Shown here: piece after piece, positions 7,715 to 13,030 of the stretch
Layout of the letters: every line of letters begins with the position of its first letter
Position numbering within the stretch: position 1 is the stretch's first letter
Source of the DNA: Clostridia bacterium
Lineage (GTDB): Bacteria > Bacillota > Clostridia > UMGS1883
Reading direction: 5' to 3'
Length of the DNA stretch: 14,906 bases
Assembly (NCBI GenBank): GCA_017441965.1
Contig: JAFSBF010000107.1
Coordinates: 1 to 14,906 of the forward strand
The notes under the pieces: generated by a model
Told to the model about the DNA's origin: nothing
Seen by the model: only the letters and a program-made list of their open reading frames with translations
The model's database searches: none
Translations under genes and position numbers: made by a program

Positions 7715-8200
7715 ATGAGAAATAAAATCAGTAGGCAGGAAAAGGAAAGACTTGACAATAAAATTGTTTTCTTTTCCTCTGTTACATTTTTATATGCATT
7801 GCTTCTTCTGTTTATTCAGAGGATGTCAGCAAACTCAATGACAGTTAACGGCGCACTTGCCTTTATAGAAATTCTCAGATGGGTTGCCCTTGGCGGTGCA
7901 ATGCTTTGCGCTGCGTGGAGTGCTTATAAGGAGAAGAAGGGATTTTTCCTTTACTGCGCAATGTGCATCTATGTATTTTTCAGCACTACGGTAATCCGCT
8001 ACTGTACAAGTCGCGGAAGTGCAAGACCGTATCTTATTAACTACGGTGCACTTGCAGTGGTGTTTGTTATGGCGCAGATTTACTATGCACTTAAGGTTCG
8101 CGGTAAATTTGACAACAAGGTTGTACGGGGGCTTTTCCTCGGTGCATCAGCACTGCTTATTGCTCTTTTTGCCGCAGTAAGTATTTACCACCGTTTCTGA
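7715..8200 (+). CDS. Hypothetical polytopic membrane protein
   Basis: The 161-residue product has a charged N-terminus (MRNKISRQEKERLDNK) and about five hydrophobic segments: 17-35, 46-70, 76-95, 106-127 and 137-157. Loops are short, and the positive residues YKEKK and KVRGKFDNK suggest cytoplasmic loops. I do not recognise the family and see no catalytic motif. It has its own strong promoter and GGAGGG ribosome binding site, and ends four bases before a perfect palindromic terminator, so it is probably monocistronic. Confidence 0.75.
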   Translation: MRNKISRQEKERLDNKIVFFSSVTFLYALLLLFIQRMSANSMTVNGALAFIEILRWVALGGAMLCAAWSAYKEKKGFFLYCAMCIYVFFSTTVIRYCTSRGSARPYLINYGALAVVFVMAQIYYALKVRGKFDNKVVRGLFLGASALLIALFAAVSIYHRF

Positions 8201-8203
8201 TAT

Positions 8204-8259
8204 AATATTTGAATAAAAAAATCGCAGCAAATTTGCTGCGATTTTTTTATTCAAATATT
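8204..8259. terminator. Perfect 56-nt palindrome, bidirectional terminator
   Basis: Positions 8204-8231 are the exact reverse complement of 8232-8259. The core GC-rich stem ATCGCAGC/GCTGCGAT is flanked by A7 on one side and T7 on the other, so it works as an intrinsic terminator for the membrane-protein gene (plus strand) and for cysK (minus strand). The symmetry runs beyond the A/T tracts for another 11 bp into the last codons and stop of cysK. Confidence 0.92.
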
Positions 8260-9170
8260 CCTGTTGATAAATACCTCTCTCCCGAGTCGGGAAGAAGAAC
8301 TACAATGGTTTTACCCTCATTTTCTTTTCTTTTTGCAAGCTCTGATGCCGCCCATAGCGCTGCACCTGATGAAATTCCTACGAGAATACCTTCTTTTCTG
8401 GCGAGAGTACGGCATTCCTTAAAGGCATCTTCCTCACATACAGTAATTATCTCGTCATAAATTTTTGTATCAAGATTTGCGGGCACAAAACCTGCACCAA
8501 TTCCCTGAAGTCCGTGTGCGCCTGCTTCACCGCCTGAAAGTACGGGGGAGTTTTTCGGTTCTACCGCTACAATTTTTATGGCGGGGTTTTTTTCTTTCAA
8601 AAAATTTCCCGTTCCGCTTATTGTACCGCCCGTACCGACACCGGCAACAAAAACATCTATATCTCCCTCAAGGTCTGCCCATATTTCAGGACCCGTTGTT
8701 TCGTAATGCGCCAAAGGATTTGCACTGTTTTCAAACTGCGATGGAATAAAACTGTTTTCCTTTTCCTTTGCAAGCTCCTTCGCCTTCTCTATAGCACCGT
8801 TCATACCCTTTTTTCCGTCGGTAAGGACTATCTGTGCGCCATATGCACTAAGAAGGTTTCTGCGCTCCACACTCATTGTTTCAGGCATAGTAAGAATTAT
8901 TTCATACCCACGGGATGCACATACCGCCGCAAGACCAATTCCCGTATTTCCGCTTGTAGGCTCAATTACAACACTGCCCTTTTTCAAAATTCCTGCTTTT
9001 TCTGCCTCATCAATCATTTTTACGGCAACTCGGTCCTTAGAGCTCCCTGCAGGGTTGAAAAATTCAAGCTTTGCAACAACTTTTGCATTAAGCTTCTTTT
9101 CCTTTTCATAGTTTAAAAGTTCCATCAGCGGAGTTTTTCCCGTAAGCTGTGATATCTCTTTATATATCAT
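8247..9170 (-). CDS. cysK: Cysteine synthase (O-acetylserine sulfhydrylase)
   Basis: This 307-residue PLP enzyme makes cysteine from O-acetylserine and sulfide. The PLP lysine is K45 in NPAGSSKDR, the substrate loop TSGNTG is at 72-77, the phosphate-binding loop GTGGTISG follows near residue 178, and SSGAA and [12 protein letters not shown] close the protein. Length and motifs are normal for CysK; CysM or cystathionine-beta-synthase-like alternatives are less likely. The ribosome binding site AAAGGAG overlaps the stop of the dCMP deaminase gene 11 nt upstream, so the two share an operon. No T-box or S-box is visible ahead of the operon. The end of the gene lies within the palindromic terminator. 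Confidence 0.95.
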   Translation of the reverse strand: MIYKEISQLTGKTPLMELLNYEKEKKLNAKVVAKLEFFNPAGSSKDRVAVKMIDEAEKAGILKKGSVVIEPTSGNTGIGLAAVCASRGYEIILTMPETMSVERRNLLSAYGAQIVLTDGKKGMNGAIEKAKELAKEKENSFIPSQFENSANPLAHYETTGPEIWADLEGDIDVFVAGVGTGGTISGTGNFLKEKNPAIKIVAVEPKNSPVLSGGEAGAHGLQGIGAGFVPANLDTKIYDEIITVCEEDAFKECRTLARKEGILVGISSGAALWAASELAKRKENEGKTIVVLLPDSGERYLSTGIFE

Positions 9171-9181
9171 TGTGCGCTCCT

Positions 9182-9673
9182 TTAATATCCTAACTTATCA
9201 CCGAGGCTGTCATCATCTTCTACCCAGTCACGCTGAACATCAATGATTTCATAGTCATTTTCACTGCGTCTTACAATAACGTTTGTTATTCCTGCATTTA
9301 TAATCTGCCTTTTACACATTGCACAGCTTGTCGCATCGTGCACCAATTCTCCCGTTTCGCAATCCTTGCCTGCAAGATAGAGTGTTGCACCGATCATATC
9401 ACGCCTTGATGCGCTTATAATAGCATTTGCCTCGCTATGTACGCTTCTGCAGAGCTCATACCTTTCGCCTCTGGGAACATTAAGCATCTGCCTGCGGCAA
9501 ACACCTAAATCCATACAGTTTTTACGTCCACGGGGCGCACCTGTATATCCCGTTGAAATAATTTCATCATTTTTCACTATGATTGAGCCGTAATTTCTGC
9601 GAAGACACGTTCCACGCTCCAATACAACCTCTGCTATATCAAGATAGTAATTATGTTTATCTCTTCTTTCCAT
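9182..9673 (-). CDS. Deoxycytidylate (dCMP) deaminase family protein
   Basis: The 163-residue zinc enzyme likely deaminates dCMP to dUMP, the substrate of the thymidylate synthase encoded elsewhere in this window. The zinc and proton-shuttle motif is HSEAN (H79, E81), with the other two ligands in SCAMC (C117, C120), where the family's usual proline before the first cysteine is serine. The N-terminal [12 protein letters not shown] and GYTGAPRG blocks are typical of the dCMP deaminase/ComEB group. AAGGGGG lies seven bases before the ATG. The gene has its own promoter (9695-9723) and is followed directly by cysK. Pairing with cysK has no obvious pathway logic. Confidence 0.9.
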   Translation of the reverse strand: MERRDKHNYYLDIAEVVLERGTCLRRNYGSIIVKNDEIISTGYTGAPRGRKNCMDLGVCRRQMLNVPRGERYELCRSVHSEANAIISASRRDMIGATLYLAGKDCETGELVHDATSCAMCKRQIINAGITNVIVRRSENDYEIIDVQRDWVEDDDSLGDKLGY

Positions 9674-9694
9674 TATTATTCCCCCTTTACGACT

Positions 9695-9723
9695 ATCGTA
9701 TCATAAAATGCCTTTAATTACAA
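9695..9723 (-). promoter_or_regulatory. Promoter of the dCMP deaminase-cysK operon
   Basis: On the minus strand TTGTAA (9718-9723), a 17-nt spacer and TACGAT (9695-9700) precede the deaminase start. The -35 adjoins the 3' end of the SGNH hydrolase gene. No terminator is visible between them, so read-through from upstream is also possible. Confidence 0.65.
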
Positions 9724-10775
9724 GATAATATTTTTTCTATCACGTCGCCCACTGCCTGCGCCATAGATGCAAAGCCAAAATCATTGGGGTGGCATCCGTC
9801 TACGGTACCGTCATTTTTGCAAAGTGACATAAGTGTTTCGCCGTTTAAAAGATATACATTTTTATCGCCCGAGGACACGGCATTTTTATATGTCCTTTCT
9901 ATTATCTCATATCTCTCCTTTACTAACGGCGTGAAAAGATATGAGGGTCTTGACATAATAATTATGGGGATATCAGGATGCGCAGCACGAACCGCTTTGA
10001 AAAGCTTTTCGTGTGTTGCCCTAAGATGCTCAGCCGAGGGGGCATTATAGTCATAGTCATAAATAAACATCGACATTTCAAGGGAAGAAATATAATAAGT
10101 CATTTCATCCTCGCCCTTTGCACTGCCCGAAAAACCTAAGTTTATGTAATCAAGATTAAATCTTCTTGAAATTATTGCCTGATAGGAATTTCCGGGTCTT
10201 GATGCACAACCGCCCTGCGTTATTGAAGAGCCGTAATATACAAGCGGCTTTTCATTTATATACGGTGAAGCCTCCATCACTGCGGCATTTTCGTCAAGTC
10301 CTACATAAAGCTCACTTACCTCACTGTAGAGCGGAAAATTAATAGTAATTTCACGAAGTTTCTTTTCCCCTAACTCTACGATGCTTTCATACCCCTGACG
10401 CATTTCTATCGGGGGCATAAAAGTTTTAATATAATTTTCGCCATTTGAAGTTTTTTCGTACATATCAAACCCTGCTGAGCCTGAAAAGGCAAAATGCGGC
10501 ATTATTCCATCTGTATTCATTTTTGCCAAGATTGCTATATAGGGGCTGTCTGTTTTAAAACGGACACGTCCGCCTGCCGTATTTGCGTGAAGATATAAAA
10601 CGCCTTCGCTTACTTTTCGGGCAACATTTTCAGGCAAACGGCAGAATTTTTCTCCGCCCGGGAAAACTCCATACACTTTAAAAGGAGATTTTTTTATATC
10701 GTAAAATTTAATCCCCTCTTTTTCAAGCTTTGTTTCAATTTTAAAATTAGAATCTACTTCGGCTAAATTTTTCAT
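9714..10775 (-). CDS. SGNH/GDSL-family hydrolase with N-terminal GxDLY-type domain
   Basis: A 353-residue likely carbohydrate esterase or related hydrolase. The N-terminal beta domain (to about residue 165) contains GFDMY, matching the GxDLY-type domain that accompanies Lipase_GDSL_3 catalytic domains. The catalytic block YYGSSITQGG gives S184 (GSS replaces GDS, common in this subgroup), GFSGS supplies the glycine, YDYNAP the asparagine, and DGCHPND the D326/H329 pair. No signal peptide is visible, so it is probably cytoplasmic. I start it at ATG 10775 because AGAGGTGG lies five bases upstream. The ATG at 10796 overlaps the -10 box and cannot be translated from this promoter. Substrate unknown. 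Confidence 0.85.
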   Translation of the reverse strand: MKNLAEVDSNFKIETKLEKEGIKFYDIKKSPFKVYGVFPGGEKFCRLPENVARKVSEGVLYLHANTAGGRVRFKTDSPYIAILAKMNTDGIMPHFAFSGSAGFDMYEKTSNGENYIKTFMPPIEMRQGYESIVELGEKKLREITINFPLYSEVSELYVGLDENAAVMEASPYINEKPLVYYGSSITQGGCASRPGNSYQAIISRRFNLDYINLGFSGSAKGEDEMTYYISSLEMSMFIYDYDYNAPSAEHLRATHEKLFKAVRAAHPDIPIIIMSRPSYLFTPLVKERYEIIERTYKNAVSSGDKNVYLLNGETLMSLCKNDGTVDGCHPNDFGFASMAQAVGDVIEKILSCN

Positions 10776-10794
10776 TAAAACCACCTCTGCGCCC

Positions 10795-10823
10795 ATTTTA
10801 GCACAGATTAATCAGTATGTAAA
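10795..10823 (-). promoter_or_regulatory. Promoter of the SGNH hydrolase gene
   Basis: On the minus strand TTTACA (10818-10823), a 17-nt spacer and TAAAAT (10795-10800). The start would fall near 10788, giving a short leader before ATG 10775. The hairpin array begins about 12 bp upstream of the -35. Confidence 0.8.
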
Positions 10824-10834
10824 TAATTAACTTC

Positions 10835-11062
10835 ATATTGTAAAGCAATATTTCACGCACGAAGTGCAGAACCATTGAGATATTTTATTATTTAGCTAAA
10901 TTTTGCAACAAGTTGCAAAGCGAAATTATTGCTCCGCAATAGCTAAATAACTCCTTTGGAGTAGCTAAATTAAATTCGCTTTCAGCGTGCGTAGCACATT
11001 TAGCTGCCGCAGGCAATTTAGCTGAACTTGTTCAATTTAGCTCGCGGAACGCGAATTTAGCT
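10835..11062. repeat. Array of mini-hairpins separated by ATTTAGCT/AGCTAAAT words
   Basis: This gene-free stretch is almost wholly short stem-loops. In order: ATATTG-TAAAG-CAATAT (10835-10851), GCAC-GAA-GTGC (10857-10867), TTTGCAAC-AA-GTTGCAAA (10902-10919), ATTGC-TCC-GCAAT (10928-10940), ACTCC-TTT-GGAGT (10950-10962), CGCT-TTC-AGCG (10977-10987), GTGC-GTA-GCAC (10987-10997), GCC-GCA-GGC (11006-11014), GAAC-TT-GTTC (11024-11033) and CGCG-GAA-CGCG (11043-11053). Between them stands an 8-nt word: AGCTAAAT at 10894, 10941 and 10963, then its reverse complement ATTTAGCT at 10998, 11016, 11035 and 11055. Word spacing in the right half is 18-20 bp. The orientation flip permits nested pairing of the words. 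Function unknown; there is no coding potential. Confidence 0.8.
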
Positions 11063-11063
11063 G

Positions 11064-11103
11064 AAAAAAAGACATTTTTCTTTGTCGAAAAATGTCTTTT
11101 TTT
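11064..11103. terminator. Intrinsic terminator after tRNA-Arg (bidirectional)
   Basis: A perfect 17-bp stem (11064-11080 with 11087-11103) with a 6-nt loop, beginning A7 and ending T7. It lies immediately 3' of tRNA-Arg on the minus strand, which it should terminate. It is equally good in the plus direction, where it would end any transcript of the hairpin array. Confidence 0.88.
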
Positions 11104-11104
11104 C

Positions 11105-11181
11105 TGGTACGCCTGATGCGATTCGAACGCACGACCTTCAGAGTCGGAGTCTGACACTCTATCCAACTGAGCTACAGGCGC
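11105..11181 (-). tRNA. tRNA-Arg (anticodon CCG), CCA encoded
   Basis: The minus strand folds as a complete 77-nt tRNA: acceptor GCGCCTG pairs with CAGGCGT (a G-U first pair), discriminator A, and CCA encoded. The D-arm is AGCTCAGTTGGATAGAG, the anticodon stem TCAGA/TCTGA encloses loop CTCCGAC, and the T-arm contains TTCGAAT. Anticodon CCG (plus 11145-11147) reads the arginine codon CGG. No well-placed promoter is visible immediately upstream, so it may be processed from the L,D-transpeptidase transcript. Confidence 0.96.
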
Positions 11182-11188
11182 ATATATC

Positions 11189-11219
11189 GGAGTTGCAAAT
11201 GTTTTGCAACTCCTTTTTT
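11189..11219 (+). terminator. Terminator-like hairpin facing the plus direction
   Basis: GGAGTTGCAAA (11189-11199), a 3-nt loop and the exact complement (11203-11213) are followed by T6 on the plus strand. On the minus strand, in which both flanking genes run, the hairpin lacks a U-tract and has A6 before it instead. It is therefore an intrinsic terminator only for plus-strand transcripts, and no plus-strand gene ends here. Confidence 0.65.
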
Positions 11220-11221
11220 CG

Positions 11222-12439
11222 TCAGGGTGTTACTACTACTTTAGTATACATCGGGATATTTGCTACCATCCACTTAATATCATTGGGATGCATTCTTACA
11301 CAGCCTGCCGACACCTTCATTCCAAGGCGGTCATCATAGGGCGTTCCGTCGTACCTGATAAGGTATGAATGGAATGCATATCCTCTGTAAAAGCGCATTA
11401 CTGGTCCGCAATAGTATTTATCGTATTTCCATATGGGCTGATACTGATGGTATTCAAACTGTCCCTCTACAGTTGGCGAGCTTGGCTTACCGATTGAACA
11501 GGTAAAGGATTTTACAAGCGACCAGTTGTTTTTGCTGCCGGTGAATATATTAACCTCAAAATCCTTTTTAGATACCCAAATCATATAGTTTGTTTTGCTT
11601 GAAATATTCTTTTTGTTTACAGAAATTATTCTTCTGTAATCTGCAGAGTATTCAGACGGTGTGAGGGTTATTTCACGATAAAAGGTGTTATCCTCCACCA
11701 TATTATAGTTGCACGCAAAATACTGCGCCACACGTGAAAGGGGAACATATACCATAGTGTCTATTTTAAAAGTGGGGATTGAGAGGTTTACCCCTTCATA
11801 ACCGAAAAGTGCATAAATATCGTCTATGTAAAACTGCGCACTGTGTGAGTCTTCGGTATAAAGCTTCACATACGGCTTTTCTTCATCAAAATGATTTTCT
11901 GACTGTATACCAAGCTTATGAAGAAGGTCTGTTGTTACATAAACCTCATCCTCTGTCAGGCAGTGGTAAAAAAGCGTCTGCTCCACACCGGGAATTTTAA
12001 TAATCGCTTCTTTATTCCACTTTGTGCAAAGATCCATATAAAAGCTTGTATAATACTTATCTACACCGTTTTCATCGGGCATAGCATATGTTTCGAGAAT
12101 ATGTTCGTTTGTATAAAATCCGTTATGATGCGTGGCATCAACTATTCCTGAAATAACAAATTTGAACTTTGTTCCTATAGTATACTCAGGGACATTGAAC
12201 ACAATTTCAAAAGGTGCGTACCCACGCTTTACGGCATACGTCTTTGTATCCAACAAAGTAGCCCCGTCCTCACTGTAAAGCTCCATTACAGCATCACCCT
12301 CTACAATAGTAGGTGTGGTGTTTCCGCTGAAATATATCTTAACAGTATTAAGTACTTCATCCTGTGCATAAGCATTTACACAGAAAAAAACTGCAGTAAT
12401 AATTACTACCAGAAACAGACCCTTTTTCAAAAGTTTCAT
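11222..12439 (-). CDS. Exported L,D-transpeptidase (YkuD domain) with stalk-like region
   Basis: The 405-residue protein has a signal peptide (MKLLKKGLFLVVIITAVFF..., cut after AYA at about 25). A beta-rich N-terminal region follows, then a stalk-like module (about 225-265, MVYVPLSRVAQYFACNYNM) and a C-terminal YkuD domain from about 275. The active site is H357 in YAFHSY and SAGCVRM with nucleophile C380, where alanine fills the position often occupied by histidine in SHGC. It would form 3-3 peptidoglycan cross-links or anchor proteins. The chosen ATG (12439) has GGAGG eight bases upstream. The in-frame TTG at 12454 is inside that ribosome binding site and is rejected. Promoter at 12472-12500. 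Confidence 0.9.
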   Translation of the reverse strand: MKLLKKGLFLVVIITAVFFCVNAYAQDEVLNTVKIYFSGNTTPTIVEGDAVMELYSEDGATLLDTKTYAVKRGYAPFEIVFNVPEYTIGTKFKFVISGIVDATHHNGFYTNEHILETYAMPDENGVDKYYTSFYMDLCTKWNKEAIIKIPGVEQTLFYHCLTEDEVYVTTDLLHKLGIQSENHFDEEKPYVKLYTEDSHSAQFYIDDIYALFGYEGVNLSIPTFKIDTMVYVPLSRVAQYFACNYNMVEDNTFYREITLTPSEYSADYRRIISVNKKNISSKTNYMIWVSKKDFEVNIFTGSKNNWSLVKSFTCSIGKPSSPTVEGQFEYHQYQPIWKYDKYYCGPVMRFYRGYAFHSYLIRYDGTPYDDRLGMKVSAGCVRMHPNDIKWMVANIPMYTKVVVTP

Positions 12440-12471
12440 AACAACTGCCTCCAAAGTTCATATATGCATTT

Positions 12472-12500
12472 ATTATACATTTTTGGAAAGATTAAGTCAA
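12472..12500 (-). promoter_or_regulatory. Promoter of the L,D-transpeptidase gene
   Basis: On the minus strand TTGACT (12495-12500), a 17-nt spacer and TATAAT (12472-12477), a near-perfect sigma-A promoter, about 33 nt from the start codon. I see nothing else in the rest of the divergent gap up to 12589. Confidence 0.9.
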
Positions 12501-12589
12501 TAAATTAATATGGAAAAATATCACATTTTTTTGCTTTTCTTCGGGGACCCGCATATTATTAATAACGTTATAGTTTTTCTAAAAGTATG

Positions 12590-12618
12590 TTGAAAAAACA
12601 TAAAATATGTTGTATAAT
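12590..12618 (+). promoter_or_regulatory. Promoter of the small hydrophobic peptide (toxin) mRNA
   Basis: TTGAAA (12590-12595), a 17-nt spacer and TATAAT (12613-12618). The start is predicted near 12625. The 5' end would fold at once into a hairpin (12622-12643; stem GTCGGA/TCTGAC with a GAAA loop and one G-U pair), a typical stabilising 5' cap of long-lived mRNAs. Confidence 0.85.
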
Positions 12619-12690
12619 GTCTTTGTCGGAGAAATCTGACAAAAAGGTAAGACTGAAAACAGTGTAAAAGCTGGGCGGTTATGCCATCAT

Positions 12691-12709
12691 CTCCCTGAAA
12701 GGAGGTGGT
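12691..12709 (+). promoter_or_regulatory. Shine-Dalgarno sequestering hairpin of the toxin mRNA
   Basis: The ribosome binding site GGAGGTGGT (12701-12709) is complementary to ATCATCTCC (12686-12694), with loop CTGAAA between (9 bp including two G-U pairs). The G-U pairs form only in plus-strand RNA, which supports a role in the mRNA. The annotated span covers the loop side and ribosome binding site; the left arm starts at 12686. Confidence 0.6.
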
Positions 12710-12714
12710 AGCTT

Positions 12715-12783
12715 ATGGAATATGTGTACATAATGATATACATTATCACATTAATTGTGCTTATTATAACCATAAAAAAATAA
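12715..12783 (+). CDS. Tiny hydrophobic peptide, candidate type I toxin (22 aa)
   Basis: ATG to TAA encodes 22 residues beginning MEYVYIMIYII and ending IITIKK: a short acidic/polar N-terminus, one membrane-spanning run (about residues 6-20) and a di-lysine C-terminus. This is the form of type I toxins such as the Fst, TxpA or 'holin-like' peptides of Firmicutes, although I do not recognise this exact sequence. The strong ribosome binding site GGAGGTGG is six bases before the ATG. The gene has its own promoter, a roughly 90-nt leader with two hairpins, and an immediate terminator that starts within its last codons. An antisense RNA with a consensus promoter runs into it from the other side. 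Toxicity is inferred from this architecture, not shown. Confidence 0.72.
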   Translation: MEYVYIMIYIITLIVLIITIKK

Positions 12784-12813
12784 CGCCCACCGCCAAGTAG
12801 TGCGTTATTTTTT
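12775..12813. terminator. Shared bidirectional terminator of toxin mRNA and antisense RNA
   Basis: AAAAAATAACGC (12775-12786) pairs with GCGTTATTTTTT (12802-12813) around a 15-nt loop, giving U-tracts on both strands. The loop contains CCACC and CCGCC, complementary to GGTGG in the toxin ribosome binding site (12704-12708) and to GGCGG in its leader (12674-12678). This allows end-to-end pairing within the mRNA. Confidence 0.85.
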
Positions 12814-12830
12814 ATAAACGATATTTATTT

Positions 12831-12858
12831 GGCATAACCGTTTGAGGTCTTGCCTTTT
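12831..12858 (+). terminator. Second, weaker hairpin with T-tract downstream of the toxin
   Basis: GGCATAACC (12831-12839) and GGTCTTGCC (12846-12854) pair with a two-base internal mismatch and are followed by T4. It could be a back-up terminator for toxin mRNA that reads through the first. In the minus strand the same bases form the better-paired 5' hairpin of the antisense RNA. Confidence 0.4.
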
Positions 12859-12866
12859 CTGTATTC

Positions 12867-12895
12867 ATTATACTTAATAAAATCTATTTTGTCAA
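12867..12895 (-). promoter_or_regulatory. Consensus promoter of the antisense RNA
   Basis: On the minus strand TTGACA (12890-12895), a 17-nt spacer and TATAAT (12867-12872) match the consensus at all twelve positions. It points away from the topoisomerase gene and toward the toxin. No ORF follows it, so it must drive a non-coding RNA. Confidence 0.9.
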
Positions 12896-12970
12896 CCATT
12901 TTGGAAAAACTTTATACAAAAGTGTCATTTGTACGTGTCGGAAAAATGCTGAAACAATTTACATCAAAAT

Positions 12971-12999
12971 TTGCTTTTTTTTAAAAATTATGATATACT
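12971..12999 (+). promoter_or_regulatory. Extended -10 promoter of the topoisomerase gene
   Basis: TTGCTT (12971-12976), a 17-nt spacer and TATACT (12994-12999) preceded by TGA, an extended -10. A TATAAT at 13003-13008 is an alternative but has only a weak -35. GGAGG follows at 13018-13022, eight bases before the ATG at 13031. Confidence 0.65.
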
Positions 13000-13030
13000 G
13001 ATTATAATTGTACTTACGGAGGAAACTGAT

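Larger units (their letters stand above)
12774..12860 (-). ncRNA. Convergent antisense RNA, candidate antitoxin of the type I module
   Basis: Starting about 12 nt after a consensus promoter's -10 region begins, a roughly 87-nt minus-strand RNA would run from about 12860 to the T-tract near 12774. It starts with a hairpin GGCA-A-GACC / GGTT-A-TGCC (12831-12854), whose G-U pair forms only in this strand. It ends in the terminator stem shared with the toxin mRNA, fully overlapping the toxin 3' end. It also carries CGGTTATGCCA, identical to an 11-nt segment of the toxin leader (12676-12686). No ORF of note. The boundaries are predictions. Confidence 0.65.

Noticed and set aside
8209-9116. Plus-strand ORFs opposite cysK
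   Set aside because: cysK has complete PLP-enzyme motifs on the minus strand; the opposite frames show none.
9674-9713. Riboswitch or T-box before the deaminase-cysK operon
   Set aside because: Only about 15-20 nt separate the predicted transcription start from the start codon, too short for either.
10776-10796. Longer SGNH hydrolase start at ATG 10796
   Set aside because: That ATG overlaps the -10 box, and the following codons contain the ribosome binding site of ATG 10775.
10890-11062. Possible CRISPR array, from a repeated 8-9-nt word at regular spacing
   Set aside because: The repeat word is only 8-9 nt, the 'spacers' are 9-13-nt perfect hairpins, the word changes orientation midway, and no cas gene is near.
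12440-12454. Longer L,D-transpeptidase start at TTG 12454
   Set aside because: The TTG overlaps the GGAGG ribosome binding site of the ATG at 12439, which begins a normal signal peptide.
12564-12582. Short AT-rich palindromes TTATTAATAA and ATAACGTTAT upstream of the toxin promoter as an operator
   Set aside because: They are short and AT-rich, expected often by chance in this composition, and not positioned symmetrically on the promoter boxes.
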